Shown here: positions 15,915 through 29,011 of the stretch, in pieces
Layout of the letters: each line of letters starts with the position of its first letter
Numbering within the stretch: position 1 is the stretch's first letter
Assembly: GCA_028554795.2 (NCBI GenBank)
Contig: CM068831.1
Span: forward strand, 66,687,982 to 66,751,981
DNA from: Sinohyriopsis cumingii
Taxonomy: Eukaryota > Mollusca > Bivalvia > Unionida > Unionidae
Length of the DNA stretch: 64,000 nt
Direction: 5' to 3'
Notes under the pieces: generated by a model
What the model saw: the letters and a program-made list of their open reading frames with translations, nothing else
Told to the model about the DNA's origin: nothing
Databases searched by the model: none
Translations under genes and position numbers: made by a program

Positions 15915-16247
15915 TGTGTGTGTGTGTATGTATGTGATTTGGATTTTTAAGGTAGCTTTAAAAATGTTCGGTATATAGCTATGATGTCTGCAATGTGGCA
16001 GTTTATCGTGATGTCTAGCACTGTGGCATCATACTGCAGATATTTGGCATCATATCCCACCCAGTCACATTATCCTGACACCAGGCTGACCAGTCTAAAC
16101 ACTGACCTCTTAATGCTGAGTGCCAAATGAGGCAGCTGCTAGTACCATTTTTTTTATAAGTCTTTGGCGTGAGCCGACTAGGGTTCGAACCCATGACCTC
16201 CCACGTCCGAGGCAGACACTCTAACCACTTTGGCCACAAGAACAGTC
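15915..16247 (-). mobile_element. SINE-A copy 6
   Basis: TG-rich tail at left, tRNA-like head with 'gggttcgaaccc' and 'aaccactttggcc' at right. Confidence 0.85.
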
Positions 16248-16321
16248 CTCTCTTATAAGTACATGAGACATAATTTTACAACCACTTCATGAATCAGATC
16301 AATCACCATATTAACCTTATG

Positions 16322-16890
16322 GCAGGAGCTGTGTTATAATGGTTGGCCTTATAACAGGAACTGTGTTATAATGAATAACCTTATAATAGGAGCTGTGTTA
16401 TAATGGTCTTATAACAGGAACTGTGTTATAATGGTTGGCCTTATAGCATGAACTGTGTTATAATGAATAGCCTTATAACAGGAGCTGTGTTATAATGGTT
16501 GGTCTTATAACAGAAGCTGTGTTATAATGGTTGGCCTTATAACAGGAACTGTGTTATAATGGTTGGCCTTATAGCATGAACTGTGTTATAATGAATAGCC
16601 TTATAACAGGAGCTGTGTTATAATGGTTGGTCTTATAACAGAAGCTGTGTTATAATGGTTGGCCTTATAACAGGAGCTGTGTTATAATGGTTGGCCTTAT
16701 AGCATGAACTGTGTTATAATGAACAGCCTTATAACAGGAGCTGTGTTATAATGGTTGGTCTTATAACAGAAGCTGTGTTATAATGGTTGGCATTATAACA
16801 GTTGGTGTGTTATAATGGTTGGCCTTATAGCATGAACTGTGTTATAATGAATAGCCTTATAACAGGAACTGCGTTATAATGAATGACCTT
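16322..16890. repeat. ~32-bp tandem array
   Basis: About 18 copies of 'gttataatggttggccttat' plus 'aacaggaactgt', with alternating variants (atagcatgaactgt, aacaggagctgt) that recur in a higher-order pattern, so blocks of several units were duplicated together. Confidence 0.9.
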
Positions 16891-17619
16891 TAAACATTAA
16901 CGGTCTTATAATGAAGGCCTTATAGTAAAGGAGTACTGTACAAAAATTTACAGAAATGTTTATGTACTTTTACTCTGATAAACATGGTAGTCAGGTTATT
17001 GCACACTGAAGATTTATATTCATTTAACTCGCAGGCAATACGTAATTATTTATTAAATATCCTGAAACTTGAATGATATCGAAGATAAATAGTAACTCAT
17101 AAATAGGACAGTAAATAAGGAACAACAAGATTAACAATGATTGAATGAGAATTTTGCACGTGATAAATAAATATTTATTTGATTCAAGTTTAATAATGAT
17201 TTCATGTTTCTAAACATGAACACATGATTTCAAACATGAACAAATGTTATAAACATATTAAAAACAAAATTTTTGCAATTCACTACTTTGAGAGCTTAAG
17301 TTAGACCAATGGTGCTTTTACAAATAGCAATAAATTTGAGAGTGCCAGAAGTGACTAAACACATGGTTTGGTCTTCTAACCCTATTCATCATAATTTGTA
17401 TCTATATTAGTAGGATTTTGGGCTCAGAATATTTACTGAATATCAGTTAATATTAAAATCAATGTGCTGAAAGGATTTTACTAAGATAACCAAATGGCAA
17501 TAGTTTAAACTTTACACACTCTCTCTCTCTCTACATATGTAGCCATCTACAATCATTTTTAGTTTTATGAACACTGATGTTTTTTTATTGTTGTTTTTTT
17601 AAAATTAAATTTTTGTTTT
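16891..17619. other. Intergenic DNA, nothing recognised
   Basis: AT-rich; a short (CT)n at about 17517-17532. No gene supported. Confidence 0.4.
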
Positions 17620-19255
17620 ATTTTGATAGGGTAATATCTTTGATCAAACAGACTCAGCTAGGTACTACTTACCTACACAAGGCATCTCCTCTGAATCTAC
17701 CCAATACAAAACATGCACAGTACCAAATTACTAGTCCTTCAGGAAGGCACTAGTACAATATGATTGAGTCTGACCAATGTGTCTCGATGACCTGGACTTC
17801 AGTCAAAGTGTAGTCTTGAACAAAACTTACTGTGGGAAACCATCGTTTTCTTATTAGAGTTACTATCACGATTCTATCTGACCTACAGAGCACATAATCG
17901 ATTTTTTTATTTATTATCCCAAGTGTAAGTCACCCATAAGGATGATCATTGCAGAAACCTACTCAAGAACAAAAATGCAAACCCCATTTTGCTTCGAGTC
18001 ACAATGATCCTGACCTCTAATTGTTGGACCCACAGTCTATAGACCTTGCCCATATCCAAAATTCAAGCACTCTACAAACTTTGGTAAAAGTATGTGATCC
18101 AAAACTAATTTTCATGTACAAAATGTTCTTTTTTCAGTAACATTAACCTAGATTTTTGACCTTTCAATGTGGTAACGTTATTAGACTTATTTTTCCCCAT
18201 ACTAAAAATTGTCCAGAAACTAAAAAGAGGATATTATCCAAAACTGAAAACTTTGCTCAGCAACCATATTTCTTTCTTCGGCTAAAGTGACCTTAACCAT
18301 TGACCTTTTGACCATGAAATCGACAGGTATCATACTTTCCCCAAGTGCCATCTATCCACAATGTTTAGTAACTGTAGATAGTAGAGTACAGGAATGGAAA
18401 ATAATAATAATAATAATACATTTGTTCAAATTCTTTATTGAAATTAAAGTTTTCGATTTTGAGTAATTTATGAATTAGGAGGAGTGCAGCTCCCCATACA
18501 AAACCACAAATAGATATGGCACAGTAGTCAATTTAATTTTATCATGAGCTGTATAAAAGATGATACTGTTAATTTAATCTACCAAGAAAATGAAATTTTT
18601 GATAAAGAACCACGCATATTTGCTTTCAAATGAATATATTACTCGGAACTGACAGAACTGTCTTTGATTATGCATTAAATTAAAATTAATTATTAAAACT
18701 GACTTAATATTATATTCATACTTATGGCATATTTTCCACTTTTTGTATGATTTTGGGTCCTAACAAATTTAAGTCAAGGAAAATCGTACGCTTTTGAGAC
18801 TAGGAAAATGTCATTATCAACAATGGTGTAGAGGTGATTGGTTCATCATCAGTAAACATGAAAGCTTTCCTTTGAAAAAGTCTAACGGATTGGCAAAGAG
18901 TGTTGGAACAAAATGACCCAGGACAATTATGCTTTGAAAAAATGGATCATGATGACAAGGGAAATAACCTAAGAATATAATCTCACCTTAGCCATCATCT
19001 GTCAAATTTACCTCCCTTAGATTATTAGACCCAACACTTCCATTCATAACTTTGCGGTAAATCTTGGAATCAAAACTCGAATATATACGGAAAGCAAACT
19101 TCACACATTCCAGCGTTTTTTTTTTTTTTAAAACCGAGCACTTCTGTTAAATTATTATGGTCTTGAGGACCACATGCAAGGTTTACCTCCGAAACTGAGG
19201 TACTAAACATCGTGCAAAACTACGCACCTATGAAAATGAAAATTTGACAACGGCT
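17620..19255. repeat. Dispersed repeat R2, copy 1 (~1.6 kb)
   Basis: Colinear with 52980-54665 over about 1.6 kb: shared words include 'aaggcatctcctc', 'aaggcactagtacaa', 'gaacaaaacttactgtgg', 'agatgatactgttaattta', 'gaaaatgaaaatttgac'. It also carries repeated 'tgaccttgac'-like words and an internal (AAT)n in both copies. No intact reading frame. Probably a mobile element body or a segmental duplication. Confidence 0.75.
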
Positions 19256-19524
19256 AGGACTCACGGTACTATGTCAGTTCCTATAGTAAACCAATGCAAA
19301 CACCATAATATTAAAAATTCAATAACTTAAAATTTTTGAGTGCTCATGATCAATCCTGTATGTATCAGTATAGATGAAACCTGGATGTCAGCTTCATTGT
19401 AGAGGAAAAGATATGAGCCACGGCATTTTCTGGACCTGCATCTTATTGAAACGTGCGCTTTCAATTCCGAAGGGTCCTGGGGTAGCTGAGAGTTCTAAAA
19501 TGCCGATCTACGCATATCACTCAC

Positions 19525-19724
19525 ATATCTCGTTTCTGCCCTTGTGCGGTCGAGTTTTGGCTCGACCAACATGGGCAACTGAGAAATCATGCAATTGATC
19601 GGTGGCTTCTTCCGCTTTCATCCCGAGTTCTTCCTCTATAAAACGTACTAGCAGTAATATATAGCCTATATCGTGCGGAAAATGTCTTTGAAACTCACAC
19701 TCCAAATCTATGAGGAATTTTGAA
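19525..19724 (-). CDS. Candidate internal exon, product not recognised
   Basis: On the minus strand, an acceptor 'gttagcag' precedes a 200-nt open stretch that ends at a strong donor 'T|gtgagtg'. The translation is compositionally protein-like and unlike the AT-biased chance frames around it, with an amphipathic run containing 'DIGYILLLVRFIEEELG' followed by a basic 'GRAKTRPHKGRNE'. In this frame it takes a 1-nt leftover at its 5' side and leaves 1 nt at its 3' side. I do not recognise a family and found no neighbouring exon, so this could be an isolated exon of a gene extending outside repeats, or chance. The Ig gene upstream ends in a stop at 24122, so this is not part of it. Confidence 0.35.
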
Positions 19725-20149
19725 CTGCTAACATACTTATGTTATTTTTGCATATCTGAATCAAATGATACATAACTATTTAACTCAAGTCTTCAGAGTT
19801 ATGACTTTATCCAGGAAGGAATCTTGTATCAAGGCGATATGATACATTACGTATCCCAATTATTTAATTTTTTTTCAATTCGAGAAACAAATGTTTCAAG
19901 AGATCGGTTAATATTATCATTAACGTTTTCCTTTCATAAGTGGAACATACAAAAACAAACGAAATGCACGCTGCTCTATAACGGACATTAGACAGAAACA
20001 ACAATCCATCCTACAGTATTAACGCGTCTTTCATATTATGTTTTTAGCTGATAATTTGAACAGCTAACTGGGCTAAGCGGTTTCTAACTGTACATACTAG
20101 ACCACTTAAGAGAGGTTGTTCTCTATTTAGTTTTTTTATCGGGGGTGGG
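19725..20149. other. Intergenic DNA, nothing recognised
   Basis: No supported feature. Confidence 0.4.
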
Positions 20150-20380
20150 GGTGGGGTAATCGCCCCATAATTAAATCTTGATAAAACGACTATAGTATAC
20201 ATTATTATTTCCAAACTCAGCGGTTCGTAAAGACTACGCGAATGCCAGCAAATTATTTCTTCATTTTCAAAAATTTTTCACCGTACCCAAGATGATACAT
20301 TCGACATATTTCTTCTCTTGCTCTTTTGAACACATGATCATAATACAATGAGACGATACAATAGGCAGATTGGCTGCACA
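20150..20380. repeat. Dispersed repeat R3, copy 1 (possible Penelope-like remnant)
   Basis: Similar to 56425-56645: shared 'cttgataa', 'gtatac', 'ttattattt', 'aaagactac', 'gccagcaaa', 'caccgtaccca'. The second copy leads directly into a Penelope-like C-terminal region, so this may be an older copy of the same element body. Too decayed here for a reading frame. Confidence 0.5.
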
Positions 20381-21266
20381 AGTTGTAAGCTCGAACAGTG
20401 GAGACTGCCAGACTGGAAATATTTTTCAGCCAAGAAATGTAGACAAGAATAAATAAAACTAATACTAAGCAAAAGAATCAAAAGATTACACAAGAGTAGT
20501 GGCAGGTAACAAAGTTGTAACTGAGGTTAATTTGTGCTAATTTTTTTCTCGTTCACCTTACATTGTCAGGTTCGAAAGGAATTGCACACAAACCGGGACA
20601 GCGACAACATCCCGTGAACGAAAGGACAAAAGAGCGATGATTGTGTTTTTTGAGACTTCATCATAAATGATACCAAAAAGGAAAATCAACAATGAGAAAT
20701 GTACTCAATATCTAATATAAATGGAAGAAGAAAAGAAAGACAGAAAAAGAACAAACAAAAAACGAAAAACATCAACAAACAAAAGAAGAAAAAAAAAGAA
20801 AAAAGAAGAGCATCAATAAAATGGGCCATGAAAAAAGAGCGCCTTCTCGTGGTATGGCGTGGATACATATGAATAAATGAAAATAAAATGAGCATTTAAT
20901 TACTTTGCTGTGAACTTGTTATTCATTTATCCGTATATAACAGAAAGCTCTTATTCAGTACTTAGAACCAGATGCACGAACGATACTCTTCGCCACTTTG
21001 GTGGACTATGCCAGCTTAAACCAATTTTTGGATATTTTATTTTTAATTTTGGGGTATTTAAGATTAAATTAAACTATTTCTTTGGTCAATGTATAAAGAA
21101 TATCAACTGTAAAACATGATTGTAGGTGTATTTTGGTGTTTTCTAGTCTTTGGGTGTCTTGGGGGTCTTTCCTTTGGCGATGACCGACATGGGTAAAAAC
21201 TATTGATGTTAAACGATAATATACAATGCATAATTATACTTTTTACTTTTTATTTGACTTTTTTTA

Positions 21267-21344
<78 letters not shown>

Positions 21345-22489
21345 TTGGTAGGTGAGAGTGTTTTGGGACAGTCTTGAGGTAGTCTTGGGGCGTCTTGTGG
21401 TAGTCTTAGAGTGTCTTGCGGTTTTTAGTAGGACCGGTCAGAATCGTGCAGTATTTTACGATATTGAACTCGCATTCACTTCATACTGAACTCACGCGAA
21501 TAAAGGCACTACTTTCTATTGTGAGCAAACAATGAACGCAGACGCCAGCACTTTTGATTTATTTTTCATTTGAAGTAAACCAGCTGAATGAACTAAAGCA
21601 GATTTTTCGTGCACTGCCACATACCAGTTGCTTGGGCATATTCCGTGTTAAGCTTCTTGATACAATGTTTTGGAATTAGGCTATCTATAGACGCCAGACA
21701 GGGTCCTTACAAATAACATGCAAAGTGACAAGCCATAAACTGTATTATTTAGCCGGTAATAAGAACGGCAAACAAATATACTTACAGTTTTACATTCTGA
21801 ATTCCCTCAAAATGTACTTTCTTAGTTCTGCTTATCCGAATTACACGAGCTATGTCATGGGTTTTCAAGCTTGATTACATATTTCGAAATTGTACTGCAA
21901 TTCCTACTATATTGCAAGTACAACTGCATCCTCCTAACTGCACTCAAAATGAAATAAACATTATATTTCGGAGCGTTTTTTTGATAATTGCAAATGAAAG
22001 ACTTCATATTTTCCCCACATTATGATCTCAAACATTCAATGGCAGAACAGAAACAAACTTGCAAATGTCAACACGCTGCTCGGTCGCCACTGAAATCTGA
22101 TGTAAATCATATAGAAATGGCTCATAAATTCAGTCCATAAAAACAAAATTTCGTAGAAACGACTAAAAATATCAAAATCTGATCATTTCAGATCAAATGG
22201 AAACGTTGTTGCAATGCGCATTCATGCACAATATGACTTCAAATTTCAAATTTAAGTACACCAAAATGCCATTTTCTTTTGAAAGTTATGTCTAGCGCGT
22301 GACTAAGTTCAAATTTATCTGGGCGGAATTATGTGCGCCTTAATAATGCTGTTGTTTACTGATGAATCTGCGCTTGTGTTTTTAGTTCGGATTACCGCAT
22401 ACATTCAGTTACTTTGTTTCGTGTAGTGTAGTTTGTTTCCATAATTAAACTTTAGGAAGAATAAGAAAAGAAGCATATTATTAAAAGGT
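20381..22489. other. Intergenic DNA with one (TA)n array
   Basis: Purine-rich strand at 20720-20810, the (TA)n at 21271-21342, and otherwise no supported gene. GC and codon patterns give no consistent reading frame. Confidence 0.4.
21271..21342. repeat. (TA)n microsatellite
   Basis: About 36 TA dinucleotides. Confidence 0.97.
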
Positions 22490-22609
22490 TACTGCATTTG
22501 TATGGGAAAATATGAACTCGTTTTGTCGGATGTATATACTGTACTCCCAAGGTCGTGCAGTATTTCCATCCGAAATAACTCGTTCATATTTTCCCATACA
22601 AAAGCAGTA
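22490..22609. repeat. Fold-back (arms ~54 bp)
   Basis: Left arm 22490-22543 and right arm 22556-22609 are inverted copies with roughly five in six bases matching around a 12-nt loop. Both arms contain 'gtatgggaaaatatgaac'. It could be a small fold-back or MITE-type element. Confidence 0.75.
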
Positions 22610-22751
22610 CCCTATAATTACTATGCAAGAAGTGTGTGAAAATACAGGTATAATTTTCGCTGCATGCAATATTTTCTTGCATGATTTTTTTGTGAGAGTA
22701 ATGTTGAACATATTAAGAGATTCCGTATCACAGACCCCTGCCCTACTATTT

Positions 22752-22966
22752 TACGTCCACCTACCCACCCACCTAAATATTTCTGGATCCGTCAGTGATT
22801 TTTCCAGGATCCTCAAGTGGTTTATTGTTTGATCGGCTTTAGTAAAGTGCCCAGCCCAAGGATACACCACAGTAGCTGACTCGGGTTGGTTCGAATGTAA
22901 GATTTGAACAAGTATCTTTCGGTCATGTGTCTGGCACGCTAACCACTGAGCCACTTCAGTTTCCCA
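22752..22966 (-). mobile_element. SINE-C, third tRNA-headed SINE type
   Basis: On the minus strand an A-box-like 'gtggctcagtggttagcg' is followed by a B-box-like 'ttcaaatc' and 'ggttcgaa' (inverted view), then a body with 'ggatcctgg' and a G/T-rich end. The open frame over it starting MAQWLAC is the familiar translation of a tRNA-like head, not a protein. Confidence 0.6.
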
Positions 22967-23102
22967 AATTGTCTTTATAAACTAACATATTAAACCAATA
23001 CGCTTTTCAGGAAATAGATCCTATTTGTCCCGGTCCTCCAATTTGGGGATTTCTTTCTGACAGATATGTGTCAACCTTATTTTTTAGTTATATGTTAAAA
23101 AT

Positions 23103-23212
23103 ACCGGGGTTTTCCCGGGTTCTTCCTCCACTATTAATACTGTCCGCCATGTATAACCTATCGTGTGCTGAAAAATGGCGTTAAACCCTACAACAACAAC
23201 AGCAACAACATC
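23103..23212 (+). mobile_element. SINE-B copy 2, 5' truncated
   Basis: Only the 3' half remains: 'gggttcttcctccactatt', 'gctgaaaaatggcgttaa', then (CAA)n. Confidence 0.8.
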
Positions 23213-23289
23213 TGTCTACAGTCATTCCGGATTCCTATAAAAGAAATCAAGGCATATAGGATTAATTATAGAGAATTATAAATATGCAC

Positions 23290-23418
23290 CAGACAGAACG
23301 TAAAGGTGCTATCCGTGGATTCTATAAATATACACCAGACAGAACGGAAAGAGCTATCCCTGGATTCTATAGAATTCAGGGATAGGACTTTCCGTTCTGT
23401 CTAGCATATATTTATAAT
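23290..23418. repeat. Compound direct and inverted repeat
   Basis: Two direct copies of 'ccagacagaacg' with 'gctatcc.tggattctata' are followed by an inverted copy ('gggatagg', 'ccgttctgtct', 'atatttataatt'), giving a fold-back centred near 23366. Confidence 0.7.
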
Positions 23419-23734
23419 TCATATAGAATACAAGTCATATGACCAATAACAGTCCTTTCACGCTGGATCCAGCAAAGGATTACGTGTGTCAGGGATTGAT
23501 TAAGATAAATGCAATAAACTGACAACGAACAATGCAAAATGAGTCTCTAATAAACCTGAACGCTTTTCTCTTAATGAATCTTTTTCAAAGGCAAATACAA
23601 AACATAGACAAGACAAATAAATAAAACAGAAAAACAGCTGTGGTTGCAAAACTTTACCTAACTTTTTCAACAGGAATGAAACATTTAAATTTAATATTTT
23701 AATATGTTTCGATTAGCTTATTTCATCTTGTTGC

Positions 23735-23738
<4 letters not shown>

Positions 23739-23826
<88 letters not shown>
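23739..23826. repeat. (TA)n microsatellite
   Basis: About 44 TA dinucleotides, 0.3 kb downstream of the Ig gene's stop codon. Confidence 0.97.
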
Positions 23827-23829
<3 letters not shown>

Positions 23830-23903
23830 TGCTCCAAACAACTAATACAACTAAGGAGGGTAAGAAAAAGGGTTAAAAACGAAAAAGATGCCGGATGAAT
23901 ATC

Positions 23904-23909
23904 TTTATT
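23904..23909 (-). promoter_or_regulatory. Candidate polyadenylation signal of the Ig gene
   Basis: AATAAA on the minus strand (tttatt on plus), about 210 nt after the TAA at 24122-24124. It is the first canonical hexamer I see downstream in this strand, but the hexamer is frequent in AT-rich DNA. Confidence 0.4.
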
Positions 23910-24121
23910 TCTGAATTTTAAATTGTTATTTCATTGGTTGGTATGTAAAGTTATACAAAGTCTATTCTTACAAGACGGTTTCTATTGTTATGACATTTGT
24001 TCAAAAAAGATATTGTACAACTTTTCTGGGAAATTTGCAAGCAGTTGTATTAAACCTCGAGTCAAGATATTAATTTCATATTGTCAGTTCTATATTTCTT
24101 CACTGAGGTCTTAATTTTAGT

Positions 24122-24274
24122 TTATATTTGTATGGACATTTGGTCAACACCCAAGGAGTTCCGAGCCATACATGTCCATGTACCACTGTGAAGGGAGGGC
24201 TGGAAGTTCTCTATGTGAACCTTATCGGGAGTTAGGTTAGATGAACCTGGCGGCATATAACTCTGTCCCATTGG
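24122..24274 (-). CDS. Ig gene terminal exon: second half of Ig domain 3 and stop
   Basis: Acceptor 'tacatttcag' at the 5' side, phase 0, ending in TAA. Contains the Ig F-strand pattern 'SGTWTCMARNSLG' with the conserved Cys. Two bases beyond stop the sequence becomes AT-rich noncoding. The protein ends only about a dozen residues after that strand, so there is no membrane anchor. Confidence 0.8.
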   Translation of the reverse strand, partial: PMGQSYMPPGSSNLTPDKVHIENFQPSLHSGTWTCMARNSLGVDQMSIQI

Positions 24275-27200
24275 CTGAAATGTATTCGATACAAAATAAT
24301 TACTACCGTGCAAAATCGAATAAAGTCAGATAATTTTTTTTTTACAAATGAATCGAAACAAACCATTGTTTTGTTTTTTCGGCATATTTTGACAACGTTG
24401 GGAAAGTAAAGCAGGCCGAACAAAATACAAAAGCAATGCTATACATTCAAGAAAGGAACTTTAGGAGATATATGCTTGTGTGATTAAATTCTACTATTTG
24501 TCATATATAAGCTCGATAATATCTTTGATATCTACGCAGTAAACGATATGCAACTGAACTTGATAGATATTTACAGCAGAACCATGAAAACATTGACAAA
24601 TCTTATTCGAATTCATTTGCAGATTATGTGCGCTAATATCTGTGAAAGTCAATCACATATTACTGTCTGCCATACTCACATCCCTAAAGTTCCAAAGGAT
24701 AGTCGGCTCCGGGAACCCCTTGACATGGCAGACGACATCCAGTCGGTGGTTTGTCCCAGGGTGGGTTGGGGAAGCAGTTAATTGGGTTACACGAGGTTTT
24801 TCTGCAAATGATATGTATTTAAAGGAGAAGAAAGAGTGTTGTATTTTCAAAAGTGTTTAAACCTAGGGCTACTTCCTACTTGTGACATCATGTTTTCCTT
24901 TAGCTACTGACGGGGGATATCAATGATAAAATCTTGTTCTCTGCCAGACATACAAGTTGTGACATTTTAAAATTAAAAACGTCGTGTTCAGTACAGAAGG
25001 TGACGCAGTCTAATCAAGCATCTGATTGGCCTTTCACTATTACAAACTAAACCAATAATGTGCTTTTGCATCCTGATGCAGTCCCTAAAAACAAAATTTA
25101 GTCTCGCATGCTCTCCAGAGATTTTCTTACCAGTGAAGAATGTTACTTGCACAGATAAACAGATAATACATTATTATTTGAGATAAACCTAGTGGCTTTT
25201 ACCAGGGACGATAATGCAAAGAAGCGTGAATTGGCGGGTTCTGTAAAACTCATTTCTTGTCATTGCGTTTGAATTTGGTGGCCAATATTGTATGTCAGTT
25301 TTTAAAATATAAATTGCAAATTGTCTGAAAAACAAGAACGAAACAGACTAACTTGTATTGACTAGACTTCTGTCTGTATACTACAGCCAAAATCGTATGA
25401 AGGTTACTGATAATTTTAACTCATCCTTTTCCCAATATTTCCCTATTGCTGTAATGCCTTTGAGATAATGCCATGAATTTTTATATCAACATGTGATATG
25501 TATTACAGTCAAAGTCATTTTACATGGTCTGGATCAACTGTCTTAATCACTTTTTATCTGTACTCATACTCGAGAGCTCTTTGTTATAGAGGAATAAATC
25601 TAAGTAATAAAACTATTGCCAAAATAAATGCTATCAAAGTCAGAATCACATTTTTATGGTCAAGGTCTGCTATCAATATATTTTTTTTCTGCAATGCAAT
25701 TTTGAAAACTAGCAATGTAAATATTGATTTCTTCTCTTGTAACTATAAGACAATCAGAACCGAAACCTATTGTGTCATTCAAATGACTGGCTACATTTAC
25801 TTTAGAATAAAACCGCATTAATACTAAATGTGATTTGTAAATACTGACTTATATTTTTCATATGTAAACAACCCAGCAAGCAACAGGTGGATCTTGAAGA
25901 GAACCCTCATACAGAAGAATATATGCTGCTAAAACTTGTGTTCTATATCTCACTGATTAGACAATCATTTTAATTGGTTAGGTTACAGAAGTTGTAATCT
26001 CAGAGATAGCACTTGAACTTTACAAAATTAAATAATTTAAAGTGTCACTAAGATCATTTAGATTCTTGAGAACAAATTTCAAGAATACCATATATATGTA
26101 TACTTAGTGAATCCTTCAAGAATAAACACCCCTGACAGTAAAAAGACTGACTAAAGAGGGATCTTTTTTGTTAAACTAAACATTGTGTTATGAACAAGAA
26201 ATTACTGCATCCACTGGCATTTTTCTTTATATGATGCAGGAACACATACTTTTGACAGATTCAATGGAATCATCCCTCCGAAAATTAAGACTTTTATCTT
26301 GTTTGTGTATATATTATGCAAATGTTTAAACAAATCTTGATTTTAAGATTTCCCTACGTGTAATTAAAGTGTTTTCTCGCCAAAATAACTCATATATAGT
26401 GTAAATAAACTTCTCGCCTCATTATCAGTGTTTTTCATATATATCGTATGTTTTTCAGTTTAATTTGTATTTACAATATACATTCTTTAAGTTATGTGTT
26501 AGGTGTACAAATAAATATATAGTGAATTTAAAGACTTGTATTAAAACTCTAGGTTCCATGCATACCATTAGCTATAATTGCTTTTACTGCCTTGAGTCTT
26601 ACGTGTATGATATGAACATGGACATTGCAATGGCCAGCCAAATTTGGCTAAAAGATACATTTAGGCAAGTCTGGGTTTCTAAGAATCATACCTGTAGGTT
26701 ATACTAAACGGTATTGCAGACACTAGCCAAATCTTGTCTAAGCATACATGTGCATTATGAAAAGAGAAAGCGAGATGAATAGCCAGATTTGGCTAATCAT
26801 ATACTACATAGATTTGGGTTTCTAATAGCATGGATGTAAGCTATACAAACTGACATTGCGGACACAAGCCAGATTTTGGCTAAGAATACATTTAGCTAAA
26901 ATTGGGTTTCCTCCTAAGAGGTAAAATTAATATTAAACTATAAAATAAATGGCTAAATGTTGTAATGCCAGTAGACATCTGGAGACATTTAAAAATGATT
27001 AATTCCATCTATTTTTGTTTCTTGCTTTCAAAATTTATTAGTACCCATATATTTCTTGATGGATTGGATGTCAATAATCTCTGACTGAGAGAATCGATTT
27101 CATTTGTCCAAACACGTTGTGTATTGGATAGGTAAAGTGTTCTGTGAACTATTCCTTTTGATCTGCTTCGCATCACAGTAAAATAACTCAAACACGTTTC

Positions 27201-28979
27201 TTTTTTATCGGTATTTCTGATTGCAAATTACTTTACTCGCGTATTGTCACTTTACTGAATTCTTTCTGCTTGTTGATTATAAACTTTAAACCAACACAAA
27301 ATCCGCATTATCATGTCTCGAAATCTATGAAAATATCTAAAATTTGAAATTAAATGACTGTCATAATATAAATATAACGGAGACATGAATGTTGACGAAT
27401 AAAACACACATGTAATTTAGCAAGCTTTAGTGAAATACATAGGTACAATGATTAAGCTATATTATTTGTATTTATATATGAATCAGTCTTTTTTCTTACT
27501 TCGAAAATACATAATTGGTTATGCACATTCAACGTGAATTTTATCAAAATAAATTTAGTCAATGATAACACAAATCTTTTCTTTTCAACAGGATTCTGTA
27601 GAAAGATTTACAGGTATCAATTTAATAAAACATACATGGCTCGTCAAAATGACTCACCGCCAATATCGTCTCTTTCAATCAAATATATTTAACAATGTTG
27701 TGTCATTATTGTGGGTCACAGCACAGTTCTTGACATCTATAGTTACCTTCTTTAACGGTCACCCAAACAGAAGCTGATGACGCTAAACCATTTTTTGATG
27801 TAATGCAAGTGTAACTGCCCACCTGCGCTCCTTCCATAAATGTAATATGTAAATTTGCACCTGTCGTTTGGACACTTGGAGGCAAGGTTGAACTCTGGAA
27901 TGATAATAATTATAACTTTTCCTGTAAGTCCTCTGCGAAATTTAGACTTGGAACAAAACATGATGAGGTTTTGTGTATTGGTATAACGTCATCATATATT
28001 GTAGAGAAAGTATGTACTCTTGATAAAAGAAGATAAAAGAATCGATTAATTAAAATTTGTAGCGGAAAGAAAGTTAATTATTTTGAATATCTTAGAGTTA
28101 CCAATTTAGAAGTGTGTATACATTTTAGCACTTGTTATGGAGGTGTGTCATTATTCTGATTCAGTATATGATGTGATACGTTAAGGTGATTGCAGTGTAT
28201 AAAGGTATACTGGAATCTTATCGATCGAATTTCTATATTTGTCATATATTTACCTACATATATGCATTTATGTATGCACTTAAGATGAGGGTCCTGAGGG
28301 AAAATAAAGAAACGCACTTAGAAATTATATTTTATTCGGGCAGTTGAATATATGCTGTGACATTACAAATAACAGGCTAATCCCCATTACATAGTCAAAT
28401 TTCTAAATGAAGCTTATGTATTTGTTTCTGCCAATTTTTGGGGTAAATTTAGTTATTTTTCGTATAAATGTTCTAACACTACTGCGTATCCTTCGTGACG
28501 CTGTTTTTAGCTCGCATCTTGCAAAATGGAAATATTTGCAAAAGTGTGTCTAGTGTTAAATAAATAGAATTTTATGCAAGCAGTTTGGGATGACTTCCTA
28601 GTTATTTGTGAATTCTGGTGACGTGTTTAGTTTGTTTCCGTTTTGCTCTATGTTAATGTCACTGCATCCCCAGTCATGTAGTAAATCAAAGGAAAAGAGT
28701 TGCACTTCTAATCTAGTCTGCATCTAATTATGTTACGATTTTCTTGAAATATTATATGCAAATGCTGTGTATAATGCAATGTCTCATTTATATTTACTGT
28801 ATTATCTAGCATGCCCTATTCGACACGCTACAAGGTACATATATGGGTAGAAGAACTATTAGTTTCGTATGATCTTGTTCTCTATCGTTTAAAACTAGAA
28901 TATTATATGCAAGTTGATGTACTTAATTTAAACAACAACGCATAATAACTGCAGTAGGAACATCACTTAAGGTCTTCAA

Positions 28980-29011
<32 letters not shown>

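Noticed and set aside
22751..22954. 67-codon frame starting MAQWLAC
   Set aside because: Typical translation of a tRNA-like SINE head.
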